The notes beneath the pieces were generated by a model. It saw nothing but the letters and a program-made list of their open reading frames with translations. It ran no database searches and was not told the DNA's origin. The position numbers were made by a program, and so were the translations under genes. Below, in pieces: positions 37,120-45,537 of a stretch of 52,448 bases of DNA. The stretch's first letter is position 1; the number at the start of each line of letters is the position of its first letter. This DNA is from Oscillospiraceae bacterium (GTDB taxonomy: Bacteria; Bacillota; Clostridia; Oscillospirales; Ruminococcaceae): NCBI GenBank assembly GCA_004557855.1, contig SFFJ01000021.1, forward strand, positions 1 through 52,448, read 5' to 3'.

Positions 37120-38670
37120 TTACGCAGCAGCCCTTTTGCCGCATACCTCCTCGTAGGTCTCCACGATCTCCTTTTCGGGAGCCTTGGTCAGCAGGGACAC
37201 CGCCACCAGCGCAATGCAGGCAACAATAAAGGCAGGCAGCAGCTCATAGATGGCCCATGCGCCGCCCATCGGGGCGATGAGATACTTCCAAACGAATACC
37301 ATCACACCGCCGGCCACCATCCCGGCCAGGGCGCCCCACTTATTGCAGCGCTTCCAGAACAGCGAGAACAGCACCACCGGGCCGAACGCCGCCCCGAAGC
37401 CCGCCCATGCAAAGGACACCACACGGAACACCGAGCTGGAAGGGTCCCATGCGAGGATGACGCCGATCACGGCGATGACCACAACGGTCAGCCGTGCCAC
37501 GATCATCTCGGTCTTATTGTTCAGCTTGATGCCGAAGACATTCTGGGAAAGGTCCTGCGAAACGCTGGAGGCCGCCGTCAGCAGCTGGCTGTCCGCGGTG
37601 GACATGGTCGCCGCCAGAATACCGGAAAGGATAATACCGGCTACGATGGCAAGCAATGTGCTGTTGCGGCTCATCAGGTCGACCAGCTTGATGATAATGG
37701 TCTCGGCGTCGGCACTGTTGGTCAGGAACGGCACCTTGCCCGCCACCGAAACGCTGTACCCAATGATACCGATGGCGATGGCGATCATCATGGAAATGAC
37801 CACCCAGACGGTCGCGATCCGGCGGGAGGTATTCAGCTTCTTTTCCTCCTTGATGGCCATGAACCGCAGCAGGATATGGGGCATCCCGAAGTAGCCCAGC
37901 CCCCATGCCAGCGTGGAAATGATGCTCAAGCCCCCGAAGGAAGCCGCACCGCCGGTGGCGATATCATACCCCTTGGTCATGGAAAGATACCCCGGCAGCG
38001 CCTGTGCGTTGGATACCACCGCATCCATGCCGCCTGCCATGCGGATGCCGAACACCACCACAACAAACAGCGCAATGGTCATAAAAATGGACTGGATGAG
38101 GTCGGTAAAGGAAACCGCCATAAAGCCGCCCAGCACCGTGTAGCCGATGATCACAATGGCTCCCACGATCATCGCCGTATGATAGTTCACCCCGAACAGG
38201 CTGTTGAAAAGCGTCCCGATGGCCTTAAAGCCGGAGGCGGTATAGGGGACGAAGAACACCAGAATAATGACCGCTGCAATGGCGGAAAGCAGGTTCTTTC
38301 TATCCCCGAACCGCCGGGAGAAATAGTCCGGTACGGTGATGGCGCCCAGCCGTGCGGAATAGCGGCGCAGCCGCCGTGCCACGATGAGCCAGTTGAGATA
38401 GGTGCCCACCGCCAGCCCGATGCAGGTCCATGTGACCTCCGGCAGGCCGCACAGGTAGGCAAGGCCCGGCAGCCCCATCAGCAGATAGCTGCTCATATCG
38501 CTGGCTTCGGCGCTCATGGCCGTTACCAGGGGGCCCATTTTACGGCCGCCTAGATAAAAATCATCGCTGCTTTTGCCGCTGCCCTTTCTGCCGAAATACA
38601 CCCCCACCAGCACCATCGCCAGCAGATAAATCGCTATCGTCAGAATGATCACTACTTGAGAACCTGCCAT
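37120..38670 (-). CDS. putP: Sodium/proline symporter
   Basis: A 516-residue SSS-family transporter with about 13 hydrophobic segments. DDFYLGGRKMGPLVTAMSAEASDMSSYLLMGLPG at the N-terminus is the PutP signature region including the Na+-binding Ala/Ser/Met residues, and GGFMAVSFTDLIQSIFM and SWNYLV-type helices follow. It takes up proline with Na+. ATG at 38670 has AAAGGAG; the longer frame begins in the promoter region. A strong 11-bp inverted repeat precedes it and a TetR regulator gene lies directly upstream. Confidence 0.93.
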   Translation of the reverse strand: MAGSQVVIILTIAIYLLAMVLVGVYFGRKGSGKSSDDFYLGGRKMGPLVTAMSAEASDMSSYLLMGLPGLAYLCGLPEVTWTCIGLAVGTYLNWLIVARRLRRYSARLGAITVPDYFSRRFGDRKNLLSAIAAVIILVFFVPYTASGFKAIGTLFNSLFGVNYHTAMIVGAIVIIGYTVLGGFMAVSFTDLIQSIFMTIALFVVVVFGIRMAGGMDAVVSNAQALPGYLSMTKGYDIATGGAASFGGLSIISTLAWGLGYFGMPHILLRFMAIKEEKKLNTSRRIATVWVVISMMIAIAIGIIGYSVSVAGKVPFLTNSADAETIIIKLVDLMSRNSTLLAIVAGIILSGILAATMSTADSQLLTAASSVSQDLSQNVFGIKLNNKTEMIVARLTVVVIAVIGVILAWDPSSSVFRVVSFAWAGFGAAFGPVVLFSLFWKRCNKWGALAGMVAGGVMVFVWKYLIAPMGGAWAIYELLPAFIVACIALVAVSLLTKAPEKEIVETYEEVCGKRAAA

Positions 38671-38739
38671 TTTTCGTCGCTCCTTTATGTTCAATATGCC
38701 CGAAGTATAGCACACAAATTAGTAGACGAAAATACAGAA

Positions 38740-38767
38740 CGGTGTACAGACTTTATTCTGTACACCG
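38740..38767 (-). promoter_or_regulatory. 11-bp inverted repeat upstream of putP (operator or terminator)
   Basis: CGGTGTACAGA (38740-38750) and TCTGTACACCG (38757-38767) are a perfect inverted repeat with a 6-base centre. It lies between the tetR stop and putP, about 35 bp before an extended -10 (TGCTATACT) on the minus strand. Only TT and then a mixed T-rich stretch follow, so operator function is at least as likely as termination. Confidence 0.6.
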
Positions 38768-38849
38768 CTGTAAATATTATTAGATTTTCCTTTGTTTCAA
38801 GCCTTTTCTGTATAGACGAATTACCATGCAAAAAGTGATCGACGAAAAA

Positions 38850-39437
38850 TTATTTTTTCCGGAACCCCTCCAAAAACAGCGGCATCATGGTTTTGGTGTA
38901 CTGCGGCAGCGAATACTCCCCGCCGGAAAGGCACCAGTCATACATCAGCCCGCGCTCAAACATCGCATAGGCCTTTACCAGCTCCCCCACCGTGCGCTCG
39001 GTGGTCAGCTCGCCGTTTTCCTGTCCCCTCGCCATGATCTGCCGCAGCAGCTTATAGTAGGTGCGGTTGCGGTTCAGCAGGTGCTTTTCGCCCTTTGTCA
39101 CCAGCTGGCTGCTGAACAGCCGGCACAGCAGCTCGATGGAAACGGTATTCTCCACTGTCACAAACAACTCATAATTCAGCCAGCACAGCAGCCCGATGCA
39201 GTCCATCTCGTCATGCTCCTGCTGCATCAGCTCCTCGTAGCGCTCATCAAACAGCACCGAAAGAGAGGAAAGCAGGGCGTCCTTGCCGTCAAAATAGTGG
39301 TAGAACGACCCCTTGGAGGTCTCGGACTCAAAAATGATATCCTCCACCGTGGTCTCCTCGTAGCCCTGCTCATAAAACAGCTTCCACGCCGCCGCCACAA
39401 TGCGTCCCTTGGTATTACGGGTATTCTTTTTGGGCAT
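38850..39437 (-). CDS. TetR/AcrR family transcriptional regulator
   Basis: A 195-residue TetR-type regulator. The N-terminal helix-turn-helix reads RIVAAAWKLFYEQGYEETTVEDI...TSKGSFYHYFDGKD, the standard TetR DNA-binding pattern with KGSFYHYF recognition helix. The ligand-binding C-terminal domain (about 60-195) is unassigned. ATG at 39437 has a GGGGG ribosome site; the longer frame starts upstream of the gene promoter. It is transcribed towards putP, and the 11-bp palindrome between them is a candidate binding site, suggesting control of putP or of itself. Confidence 0.9.
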   Translation of the reverse strand: MPKKNTRNTKGRIVAAAWKLFYEQGYEETTVEDIIFESETSKGSFYHYFDGKDALLSSLSVLFDERYEELMQQEHDEMDCIGLLCWLNYELFVTVENTVSIELLCRLFSSQLVTKGEKHLLNRNRTYYKLLRQIMARGQENGELTTERTVGELVKAYAMFERGLMYDWCLSGGEYSLPQYTKTMMPLFLEGFRKK

Positions 39438-39465
39438 CCTGCCGCCCCCTCTCTCATTTGGCCTT

Positions 39466-39495
39466 ATTTTACCACAGCCCGCCGCCCCTTGCCAA
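39466..39495 (-). promoter_or_regulatory. tetR promoter
   Basis: Minus-strand TTGGCA (39490-39495), 18-bp spacer, TAAAAT (39466-39471). Confidence 0.5.
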
Positions 39496-39532
39496 CCCCT
39501 TTCGGTAAAATGCGCCCTCTTATCATCCCATA

Positions 39533-39572
39533 TAAAATCACCCGACCAAGCGCCCCTGCGCCCGATCGGGTG
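39533..39572 (-). terminator. Terminator after dxs (end of the MEP operon)
   Basis: CACCCGA/TCGGGTG (39539-39545, 39566-39572) with an inner GCGC/GCGC pairing, followed on the minus strand by ATTTTAT. Confidence 0.75.
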
Positions 39573-39580
39573 GAAAATAT

Positions 39581-41440
39581 TCATCGGCCCAGCAGCTCCC
39601 GCACCGTTTTACGCAGCCCGGCGGCATCCAGCCCCATCCGGCGCAGCAGCTCCCGCCGCTTCCCGTGGTAGATCCACCGGTCTGGCAGCGCCAGCGAATG
39701 AACCGGCGTCCGGCTTTCCTGCCCGGCGGCCACCTGCTGCAGCAGGCTGCCCAGCCCGCCGATGCCCGCGACCTCCTCATAGACCAGCAGGGGCTTGCCC
39801 TCGGCCAGCAGGGTGTTCATCATCTCGGCATCGTAGGGCTTCAAAAAGCGTGCGTTCACCAGTCCCATGCAAATGCCGTCCATCTCCAGCAGACGGGCGG
39901 CCCCCTCGGCCTCCCCCACAAAGTCCCCGTAGGTGATGACCGTGATCTCGCCCTCCCGCAGCCGTTCCCACCGTCCGATGGGCAGCGGCTCCCGGGAAAG
40001 TGGCTGCTCCGGCATGGCGTTTTTGCTGTACCGCAAAAAATAGGGACCCTCCGCCGTAAAACCGGTCGCCAGCAGCCGGGCGCTTTCGGCGGCATCCCTG
40101 CCCTGCGCCAGTATGATACCGGGAACGGGCAGCAGCAGCGAAACATCAAAGATGCCCTGATGCGAAACACCGTCCTCCCCTATCACGCCGCAGCGGTCGA
40201 TGCCCACCACCACATTGCCGCCCATCCGGGCAATGTCATGGTTCACCTCATCATAGCCCCGCTGCAAAAAGGTGGAATAGATGGTCACAAAGGGGCGCAT
40301 CCCGTCCAGCGCCAGCGCATTGGCCAGCACCAGTGCGTGCTCCTCGGCGATCCCCGCATCGATAAAGCGTTTCGGGTATTTTTTTGCAAATTCGGTCAGG
40401 TGGGCGCCGGTGGTCATCGCCGGGGTGATGGCATAAATGCGTTCATCCTCCGCGGCCAGCTCGGTCACCATCCGGCTGACGGCCTTGCCCTGCGTGGTGC
40501 CGCCGGCTGCCATCTGCCGCCCGCTTTGCGCATCAAAGGCCCCTACCCCGTGCCACAGCCCGTCGTAGTCGTCGGTGCAGTAGTCGCAGCCGTGCCCTTT
40601 TTCGGTGATGACGTGCAGCAGCACCGGCTTTGCGGCCTCCTTCGCCATCCGCAAAAAGGCATCCAGCTCTCCCAGATCGTGCCCGTTCACCGGCCCGTAG
40701 TAGGTGATGCCCATCTCCTCAAAAAGCGCACCGTCCCGCAGGTACAGCCGCTTCAGGTCCTCTTTTACCTGCTCCACGCCGTGCACCATGGCCTCCCCCA
40801 CCACGGGGATACGCCGCAGCGCTGCCTTGGTGCGGCTTTTGGCGCTGCGGTACCCCCGGTGCAGACGAATCCGCTCCAAAGAATTGTGCAGCGCCCCCAC
40901 ATTGGTATTGATGCTCATGCGGTTATCGTTCAGTATGATGATCAGCGGCTTTTGGTAGTCCCCGATGTGATTGAGCGCCTCATAGGAAAGGCCGTTGCCC
41001 ATCGCACCGTCGCCCACCACCGCGATCACCGCATTTTTTTCTCCTTTTGCGTCCCTTGCCATCGCAAAGCCCAGCGCCGCCGAAAGCGCCGTACCGGCAT
41101 GGCCGCCCTCGTAGCAGTCGTGGGGGCTTTCCGTCCGGCACTGGAACCCCGAAAGCCCATCGGTGCAGCGCAGCGTATCAAATTCCGCCGCCCGCCCGGT
41201 CAGCAGCTTGTGGGTATAGCACTGGTGCCCCACATCAAAGATGATCTTATCCTGCGGGGTGTGAAAGACACGGTGCAGCGCCACCGTCAGCTCCACCAGC
41301 CCCAGATTGGAGGACAGGTGCCCGCCGGTGTGTGAAACGCTCTCTATGATGAATTCCCGCAGCTCTCCGCACAGCTTTTGCAGCTCCTGCTCGTTCATGC
41401 CTTGCAGAAAAGCCGGGTTTTTTATTTGCCTAACATCCAT
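39581..41440 (-). CDS. dxs: 1-deoxy-D-xylulose-5-phosphate synthase
   Basis: A 619-residue thiamine-diphosphate enzyme that condenses pyruvate and glyceraldehyde-3-phosphate, the entry and control step of the MEP isoprenoid pathway and a donor for thiamine and pyridoxal synthesis. The TPP site GDGAMGNGLSYEALNHIGDY, VTEKGHGC, the FIDAGIAEEHAL stretch and the transketolase C-domain are in order. ATG at 41440 directly follows the ispD stop (TGAATG), so it is translationally coupled. It is the last gene of the run dxr-ispF-ispE-ispD-dxs and ends at a terminator. Confidence 0.97.
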   Translation of the reverse strand: MDVRQIKNPAFLQGMNEQELQKLCGELREFIIESVSHTGGHLSSNLGLVELTVALHRVFHTPQDKIIFDVGHQCYTHKLLTGRAAEFDTLRCTDGLSGFQCRTESPHDCYEGGHAGTALSAALGFAMARDAKGEKNAVIAVVGDGAMGNGLSYEALNHIGDYQKPLIIILNDNRMSINTNVGALHNSLERIRLHRGYRSAKSRTKAALRRIPVVGEAMVHGVEQVKEDLKRLYLRDGALFEEMGITYYGPVNGHDLGELDAFLRMAKEAAKPVLLHVITEKGHGCDYCTDDYDGLWHGVGAFDAQSGRQMAAGGTTQGKAVSRMVTELAAEDERIYAITPAMTTGAHLTEFAKKYPKRFIDAGIAEEHALVLANALALDGMRPFVTIYSTFLQRGYDEVNHDIARMGGNVVVGIDRCGVIGEDGVSHQGIFDVSLLLPVPGIILAQGRDAAESARLLATGFTAEGPYFLRYSKNAMPEQPLSREPLPIGRWERLREGEITVITYGDFVGEAEGAARLLEMDGICMGLVNARFLKPYDAEMMNTLLAEGKPLLVYEEVAGIGGLGSLLQQVAAGQESRTPVHSLALPDRWIYHGKRRELLRRMGLDAAGLRKTVRELLGR

Positions 41441-42121
41441 TCATTCGGTTCCTTTTTTCAGGTAGAATTCCGCCAGCTCTCTATCCGCCGGCGTCGTGAT
41501 CTTGATATTCTCCCGGCGGCCCGGCACCAGCTTTACCCGGCGCCCGGCACGCTCCAGCAGCATACAGTCATCGGTGATGCCCTCCCGCTCCGTCAAAGAC
41601 CGGTGCAGCTTCAGCAGCTCCTCCCGGTAAAATGCCTGCGGTGTTTGGATCAGATAGGTTCTGCTGCGGTCGGTCGAGCACTCCACATAGCCGTCGGCGC
41701 CCGTCAGCTTTACCGTATCCGGGCTTGCCACCGCAACGGCCGCCCCGTCTGCCTGTACCAGCGCCGCAAGGCAGTCCTCCAGCAGCTCTTTTGTCACCAG
41801 CGGCCTTGCCCCATCGTGGATGAGCACCCGTTCCCCCTTTGCCGCCGTCAGCGCATTCTGCACCGACTCTGCACGGTCTTTTCCTCCGGTCACTACCGTC
41901 ACCGGCTTTTCGGGGGAAAGGCTCTCGGCAAGCGCCCGCAGGGTCGCTTCCTCCCCTGCTCTGGCCGCCAGTACCACCTCATCCACCACAGGGGAACCCA
42001 AAAACACCCGCAGGCTGTATTCCAGCACCGGCCGCCCGCAAAGCATAGCCAGCGTCTTGTTTTCCCCGGTGCCGTAGCGGGTGCTGCTCCCCCCCGCCAG
42101 TATAATGCCGCTTACCTTCAT
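41441..42121 (-). CDS. ispD: 2-C-methyl-D-erythritol 4-phosphate cytidylyltransferase
   Basis: A 226-residue nucleotidyltransferase that attaches CMP to MEP, the third MEP pathway step. The N-terminal glycine loop is SGIILAGGSSTRYG with the following lysine in GENKTLAML, and DGARPLVT supplies the metal-binding motif. ATG at 42121 has AAGGAG; the longer frame runs through a GC-rich palindromic gap and is not used. It lies 111 bp after ispE and couples to dxs by stop/start contact. Confidence 0.95.
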   Translation of the reverse strand: MKVSGIILAGGSSTRYGTGENKTLAMLCGRPVLEYSLRVFLGSPVVDEVVLAARAGEEATLRALAESLSPEKPVTVVTGGKDRAESVQNALTAAKGERVLIHDGARPLVTKELLEDCLAALVQADGAAVAVASPDTVKLTGADGYVECSTDRSRTYLIQTPQAFYREELLKLHRSLTEREGITDDCMLLERAGRRVKLVPGRRENIKITTPADRELAEFYLKKGTE

Positions 42122-42136
42122 CCTGCTCTCCTTACT

Positions 42137-42222
42137 GCGGCGGTCGCCCTCCGCTGTCCCTCGGGCCGGCCGCCCGTGTTCCACAGGCCGTCCGGCCCTC
42201 GCCCGCTGCGGGCTCCCGCCGC
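42137..42222. repeat. GC-rich branched palindrome between ispE and ispD
   Basis: GCGGCGG (42137-42143) pairs with CCGCCGC (42216-42222) and encloses GGGCCGG/CCGGCCC (42163-42169, 42192-42198) and GCCCGC-t-GCGGGC (42201-42213). No gene reading is convincing, and the ORF spanning it is an N-terminal extension of ispD. Confidence 0.5.
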
Positions 42223-42232
42223 CTTCTCCTGT

Positions 42233-43087
42233 TCATCCGGCCGCTTCGCTGCTCCGGCAGCAAACCGCCCAGCGGCTCTCCTGCAGCGCCTTCGCCGCCG
42301 CAGCCGCCGTTTGTTCATCGGAGTAAATGCCGAATACCGCACTGCCGGTGCCGGTCATCATCGCCGCCAGCGCCCCGCTTTGCCGCATCTCCCCCCGGAT
42401 CATTTCCGCCTCCGGCAGGTCCGCCGCTTCCTCGAATACATTATACAGGCTCCCGCACAGGCCCTGCAAATCGCCCGTCTCCAGCGCCCGTACCGCATCG
42501 CCGGCGGTAAAGCGCTGCCGCAGGCGTTCTCCCATCTCATCGATGCGCCGGTACATCGCCGGGGTAGAGCACCCAGTTTCCGGCTTGCAGATGACCATCC
42601 ACAACGGCAGTCTGCTTTCCACCGGCGTCAGTCGCTCTCCGATGCCGGTCGCCAGCGCCGTCCCGCCCCTGATGCAGAACGGGACATCGGCGCCCAGCCT
42701 TTCCGCCAGCCTGCACAGCCGTTCCCCGGTCATGCCCAGCCCGTACAGCCGGTTCATGCCCCGCAGGTAGGCCGCCGCATCGGCACTGCCGCCGCCCAGT
42801 CCCGCCTCGGCGGGGATGTTCTTCTCCAGTCTCACCCGGACGCCTCCCAGCGCCGGAAATTCGCTCCTCAACAGCTTATCGGCCCGTGTGATGATATTCT
42901 CCTCCGCCGGTATCCCGGCCGCCTCATTGAGGCTCAAGCCCGTCTCCTGCCGTTCCAGCACCAGCCGGTCGCACAGGCTCACGCTTTGGAACACCGTCTC
43001 CAGGGTATGATAGCCGTCGGGACGCCGTCCGGTCACCGCCAGCGTCAGGTTCACCTTGGCAAATGCCGATTCCGTCACTTTTTGCAT
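42233..43087 (-). CDS. ispE: 4-diphosphocytidyl-2-C-methyl-D-erythritol kinase
   Basis: A 284-residue GHMP-family kinase phosphorylating the 2-hydroxyl of CDP-ME. FAKVNLTLAVTGRRPDGYH is the substrate-side N-terminal hallmark and PAEAGLGGGSADAAA the ATP-binding glycine loop; MTGTGSAVFGIY is the C-terminal motif. ATG at 43087 has GGAGG and is 2 bp after the ispF stop; the longer frame would overlap ispF. The gene is normal length. Confidence 0.95.
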   Translation of the reverse strand: MQKVTESAFAKVNLTLAVTGRRPDGYHTLETVFQSVSLCDRLVLERQETGLSLNEAAGIPAEENIITRADKLLRSEFPALGGVRVRLEKNIPAEAGLGGGSADAAAYLRGMNRLYGLGMTGERLCRLAERLGADVPFCIRGGTALATGIGERLTPVESRLPLWMVICKPETGCSTPAMYRRIDEMGERLRQRFTAGDAVRALETGDLQGLCGSLYNVFEEAADLPEAEMIRGEMRQSGALAAMMTGTGSAVFGIYSDEQTAAAAAKALQESRWAVCCRSSEAAG

Positions 43088-43089
43088 CG

Positions 43090-43554
43090 TCAGTCCTCCG
43101 CCGTCAGGATGCACAGCACCGAGATCCCCAGTCCTTTTCCGCAGTCGGTCAGTCCCTCGCCGGTGGTGGCGGTAATGCCGATGGCGGAGGGCTCGACCCC
43201 CAGCAGCCCGGCGATATGCTCCCGCATTTCGGGGATCATCGGGCTGATCTTCGGCCGTAGGCACTCCATCGAAAGGCTCACATGGCTCACCCGCCCCTGC
43301 ATAAATTCCAGTGCCTTGCGCAGGTATTCCGCCGAATCGGTGATTCCGCTTCGGCACATCTCATCAGCGATTTTGCCCAGTATATTCTGCCCGGTGATGC
43401 CGGAAACGGCATTGGTGATGGCGTGCAGCACCACATCGCCGTCGCTGTTGGCCAGCAGTCCCGGCTCTCCGGGGAACACCACCCCGCCCAGAATAAGCGG
43501 CTTGCCGAGGCTTTCCTCAAAGCGGTGGCTATCCTGCCCGATCGCAGCCTTCAT
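43090..43554 (-). CDS. ispF: 2-C-methyl-D-erythritol 2,4-cyclodiphosphate synthase
   Basis: A 154-residue cyclase forming MEcPP. The metal-binding DSH in IGQDSHRFEE, LHAITNAVSG (His metal ligand), DGDVV, and EGLTDCGKGLG with TTGEG near the end match the family. ATG at 43554 (residue 10 of the longer frame) follows GAGGTG and a short gap after dxr; the upstream ATG at 43581 has a ribosome site too close to it. It follows dxr without a terminator and precedes ispE. Confidence 0.92.
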   Translation of the reverse strand: MKAAIGQDSHRFEESLGKPLILGGVVFPGEPGLLANSDGDVVLHAITNAVSGITGQNILGKIADEMCRSGITDSAEYLRKALEFMQGRVSHVSLSMECLRPKISPMIPEMREHIAGLLGVEPSAIGITATTGEGLTDCGKGLGISVLCILTAED

Positions 43555-43562
43555 ATGGCGTT

Positions 43563-44702
43563 TCACCTCGTTTTCATCCATTCCTCCGTCCTGTGACGGG
43601 TCTCCTCGTCCAGCGCCAGCACCTCGTCTATGCTGCCCGGCTCGCCGGGGGTATGCTGCCGCAGCATCTCCTCCACCCCGCGCGGGATATCGGTAAACCG
43701 CAGCCCGCCCGCCAGAAAGCGTGCCACCAGCGCCTCGTTTGCCGCATTGAGCACCACCTGTGCGCCGTGCCCCGCCCGGGCCGCCTCTTTCGCCAGCCGC
43801 AGGCAGGGGAACTTCTCCTCATCCGGCGCTTTGAATTCCAGCGCCTTCATCGCAAAAATATCCAACCGCTGCGGCATTTCCATCCGTTCGGGATAGGAAA
43901 GCGCATAGGCGATGGGCAGCTCCATATCCGGCGGGGCGATATTCGCCATGATGCTGCCGTCCTTGAATTCCACCATCGAATGAACGATGCTCTGCCGGTG
44001 GATGACCACCTTCACCCGTTCCACCGGGACGTCAAACAGCCACCTTGCCTCGATGATCTCAAAGCCCTTGTTCATCATGGTGGCGCTGTCTATCGTTATT
44101 TTGGGGCCCATTTTCCAGGTGGGGTGCCGCAGCGCCTCCTCCGGGGTAATGCTGTCGGTGATCTCCCGGTCGAAAAACGGCCCGCCGGAGGCAGTCAGCA
44201 AAATCCTCTCGATCTCCCCGTGGCTTTCCCCGCGCAGGCACTGCATGATGGCGCTGTGCTCGCTATCCACCGTCAGCAGGGCGGCGCCCTGCTTTCTTGC
44301 CGCCTCCATCACCAGACGGCCGCCCGCCACCAGCACTTCCTTATTGGCCAGTGCCACCGTCTTTCCGTTATTGATCATATTCCATGTGGGGCGCAGCCCG
44401 GCCACCCCCACCAACGCCGAAACCCCGATATCGAAGTCGGTCAGGCGGCTCACCTTGTCCATGCCGTCCTCGCCCCGGTAAATATCCAGCCCGGGGAAAA
44501 GCGCTTTCAGCACTGCGGCGTCCTTTTCCCCGATGATATACACATGACGGGGGTTAAACTCCCGGATCTGTTCGATCAGCCGCTGCAAATTGCGCCCCGC
44601 CGCAAGGATGGAAACCGCAAAGCGATCCCGGTGCCGCCGCACCACATTCAGGGTGCTGCACCCGATGGAACCGGTACTGCCGAAAATGGCAAGCTCTTTC
44701 AT
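43563..44702 (-). CDS. dxr: 1-deoxy-D-xylulose-5-phosphate reductoisomerase
   Basis: A 379-residue NADPH-dependent enzyme converting DXP to MEP, the first committed MEP step. IFGSTGSIGCSTLNVVRRH is the nucleotide fold, LTVDSEHSAIMQCLRGE the metal/substrate site and HPTWKMGPKITIDSATMMNKG the flexible active-site loop. ATG at 44702 has AGGAGGGG. It is the first gene of the isoprenoid run and has its own promoter; the stop overlaps the region of the ispF start. Confidence 0.97.
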   Translation of the reverse strand: MKELAIFGSTGSIGCSTLNVVRRHRDRFAVSILAAGRNLQRLIEQIREFNPRHVYIIGEKDAAVLKALFPGLDIYRGEDGMDKVSRLTDFDIGVSALVGVAGLRPTWNMINNGKTVALANKEVLVAGGRLVMEAARKQGAALLTVDSEHSAIMQCLRGESHGEIERILLTASGGPFFDREITDSITPEEALRHPTWKMGPKITIDSATMMNKGFEIIEARWLFDVPVERVKVVIHRQSIVHSMVEFKDGSIMANIAPPDMELPIAYALSYPERMEMPQRLDIFAMKALEFKAPDEEKFPCLRLAKEAARAGHGAQVVLNAANEALVARFLAGGLRFTDIPRGVEEMLRQHTPGEPGSIDEVLALDEETRHRTEEWMKTR

Positions 44703-44735
44703 GTGGCCCCTCCTTTTGTTTTTTCCTGATTTTTT

Positions 44736-44765
44736 ATTATACCATACTCCCCGCCGGCTTATCAA
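44736..44765 (-). promoter_or_regulatory. Promoter of the MEP operon (dxr)
   Basis: Minus-strand TTGATA (44760-44765), 18-bp spacer, TATAAT (44736-44741). Confidence 0.7.
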
Positions 44766-44789
44766 CCGCAGGGGGCTATTTTGCCCTCC

Positions 44790-44826
44790 GGCAAAAATGA
44801 ACCGGCACCCCCTGCGGGATACCGGC
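44790..44826 (-). terminator. Terminator after rnc
   Basis: CCGGTATCCC and GGGGGTGCCGG form a stem (44802-44825) followed on the minus strand by TTCATTTTTGC. Confidence 0.6.
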
Positions 44827-44832
44827 TCACGC

Positions 44833-45510
44833 TTATTCCTCGCCCATCAGCGCCAGCGCCTCACGGGCGGCAGCCTGCTCGGCGCCTTTTTTGCTGCGGC
44901 ACACGCCCCGCCCGATGACGTTACTGTTGAGATGGACCTCCACCACGAATTTCTTATCGTGGTCGGGGCCCTCGGCGGAAACCAGCACATACTCCACCCG
45001 TTCCTCCGGGTTCTTCTGGATGATCTCCTGCAGGCGGGTCTTGTAGTCCACAAAGGGCGCCGCCTCAAGGGTCAGGTCCTCCTCCACAAAGGGCAGCACG
45101 AACCGCCGGGCCGCCTCCAGCCCGCCGTCCAGATAGATCCCGGCGATCAGCGCTTCAAAGGCGTCGCTCACCACCGAGGGTCTTTCCCGTCCGCCGGTCT
45201 GCTCCTCGCCGTGACCCAGCAGCAGCTCCTGTCCCAGCTTTATCTTTTGGGCAAATTCAAACAGGCTTTTTTCGCACACCAAGCTCGCCCTTATCTTGGT
45301 CAGGTCGCCCTCCGCCAGGTGGAACTTATGGAAGATATGATCCGCCACGATGATGGAAAGCACCGCATCCCCCAAAAATTCCATCCGTTCGTTGCACTCT
45401 ATTTTCTGCCGGCTTTCATTGGCATAGGAGGAATGGGTCAGCGCGCGCTCCAGCAGCCCGGGCTCCCGGAACCGGTACCCGATCCTTTCCTGCAAGGCCT
45501 CCATAGACAT
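44833..45510 (-). CDS. rnc: Ribonuclease III
   Basis: A 225-residue double-stranded-RNA endonuclease processing rRNA precursors and structured leaders. The catalytic motif is NERMEFLGDAVLS with the second acidic pair in SDAFEALIAGIYLD; the C-terminal dsRBD is DYKTRLQEIIQK...EVHLNSNVIGRGVCRSKKGAEQAAAREAL. GAGGGTG precedes ATG 45510. It follows plsX by 27 bp; no acpP lies between them, unlike many Firmicutes. Confidence 0.96.
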   Translation of the reverse strand: MSMEALQERIGYRFREPGLLERALTHSSYANESRQKIECNERMEFLGDAVLSIIVADHIFHKFHLAEGDLTKIRASLVCEKSLFEFAQKIKLGQELLLGHGEEQTGGRERPSVVSDAFEALIAGIYLDGGLEAARRFVLPFVEEDLTLEAAPFVDYKTRLQEIIQKNPEERVEYVLVSAEGPDHDKKFVVEVHLNSNVIGRGVCRSKKGAEQAAAREALALMGEE

Positions 45511-45537
45511 AACAGCACCCTCTTTTCCGGTAAAAAG

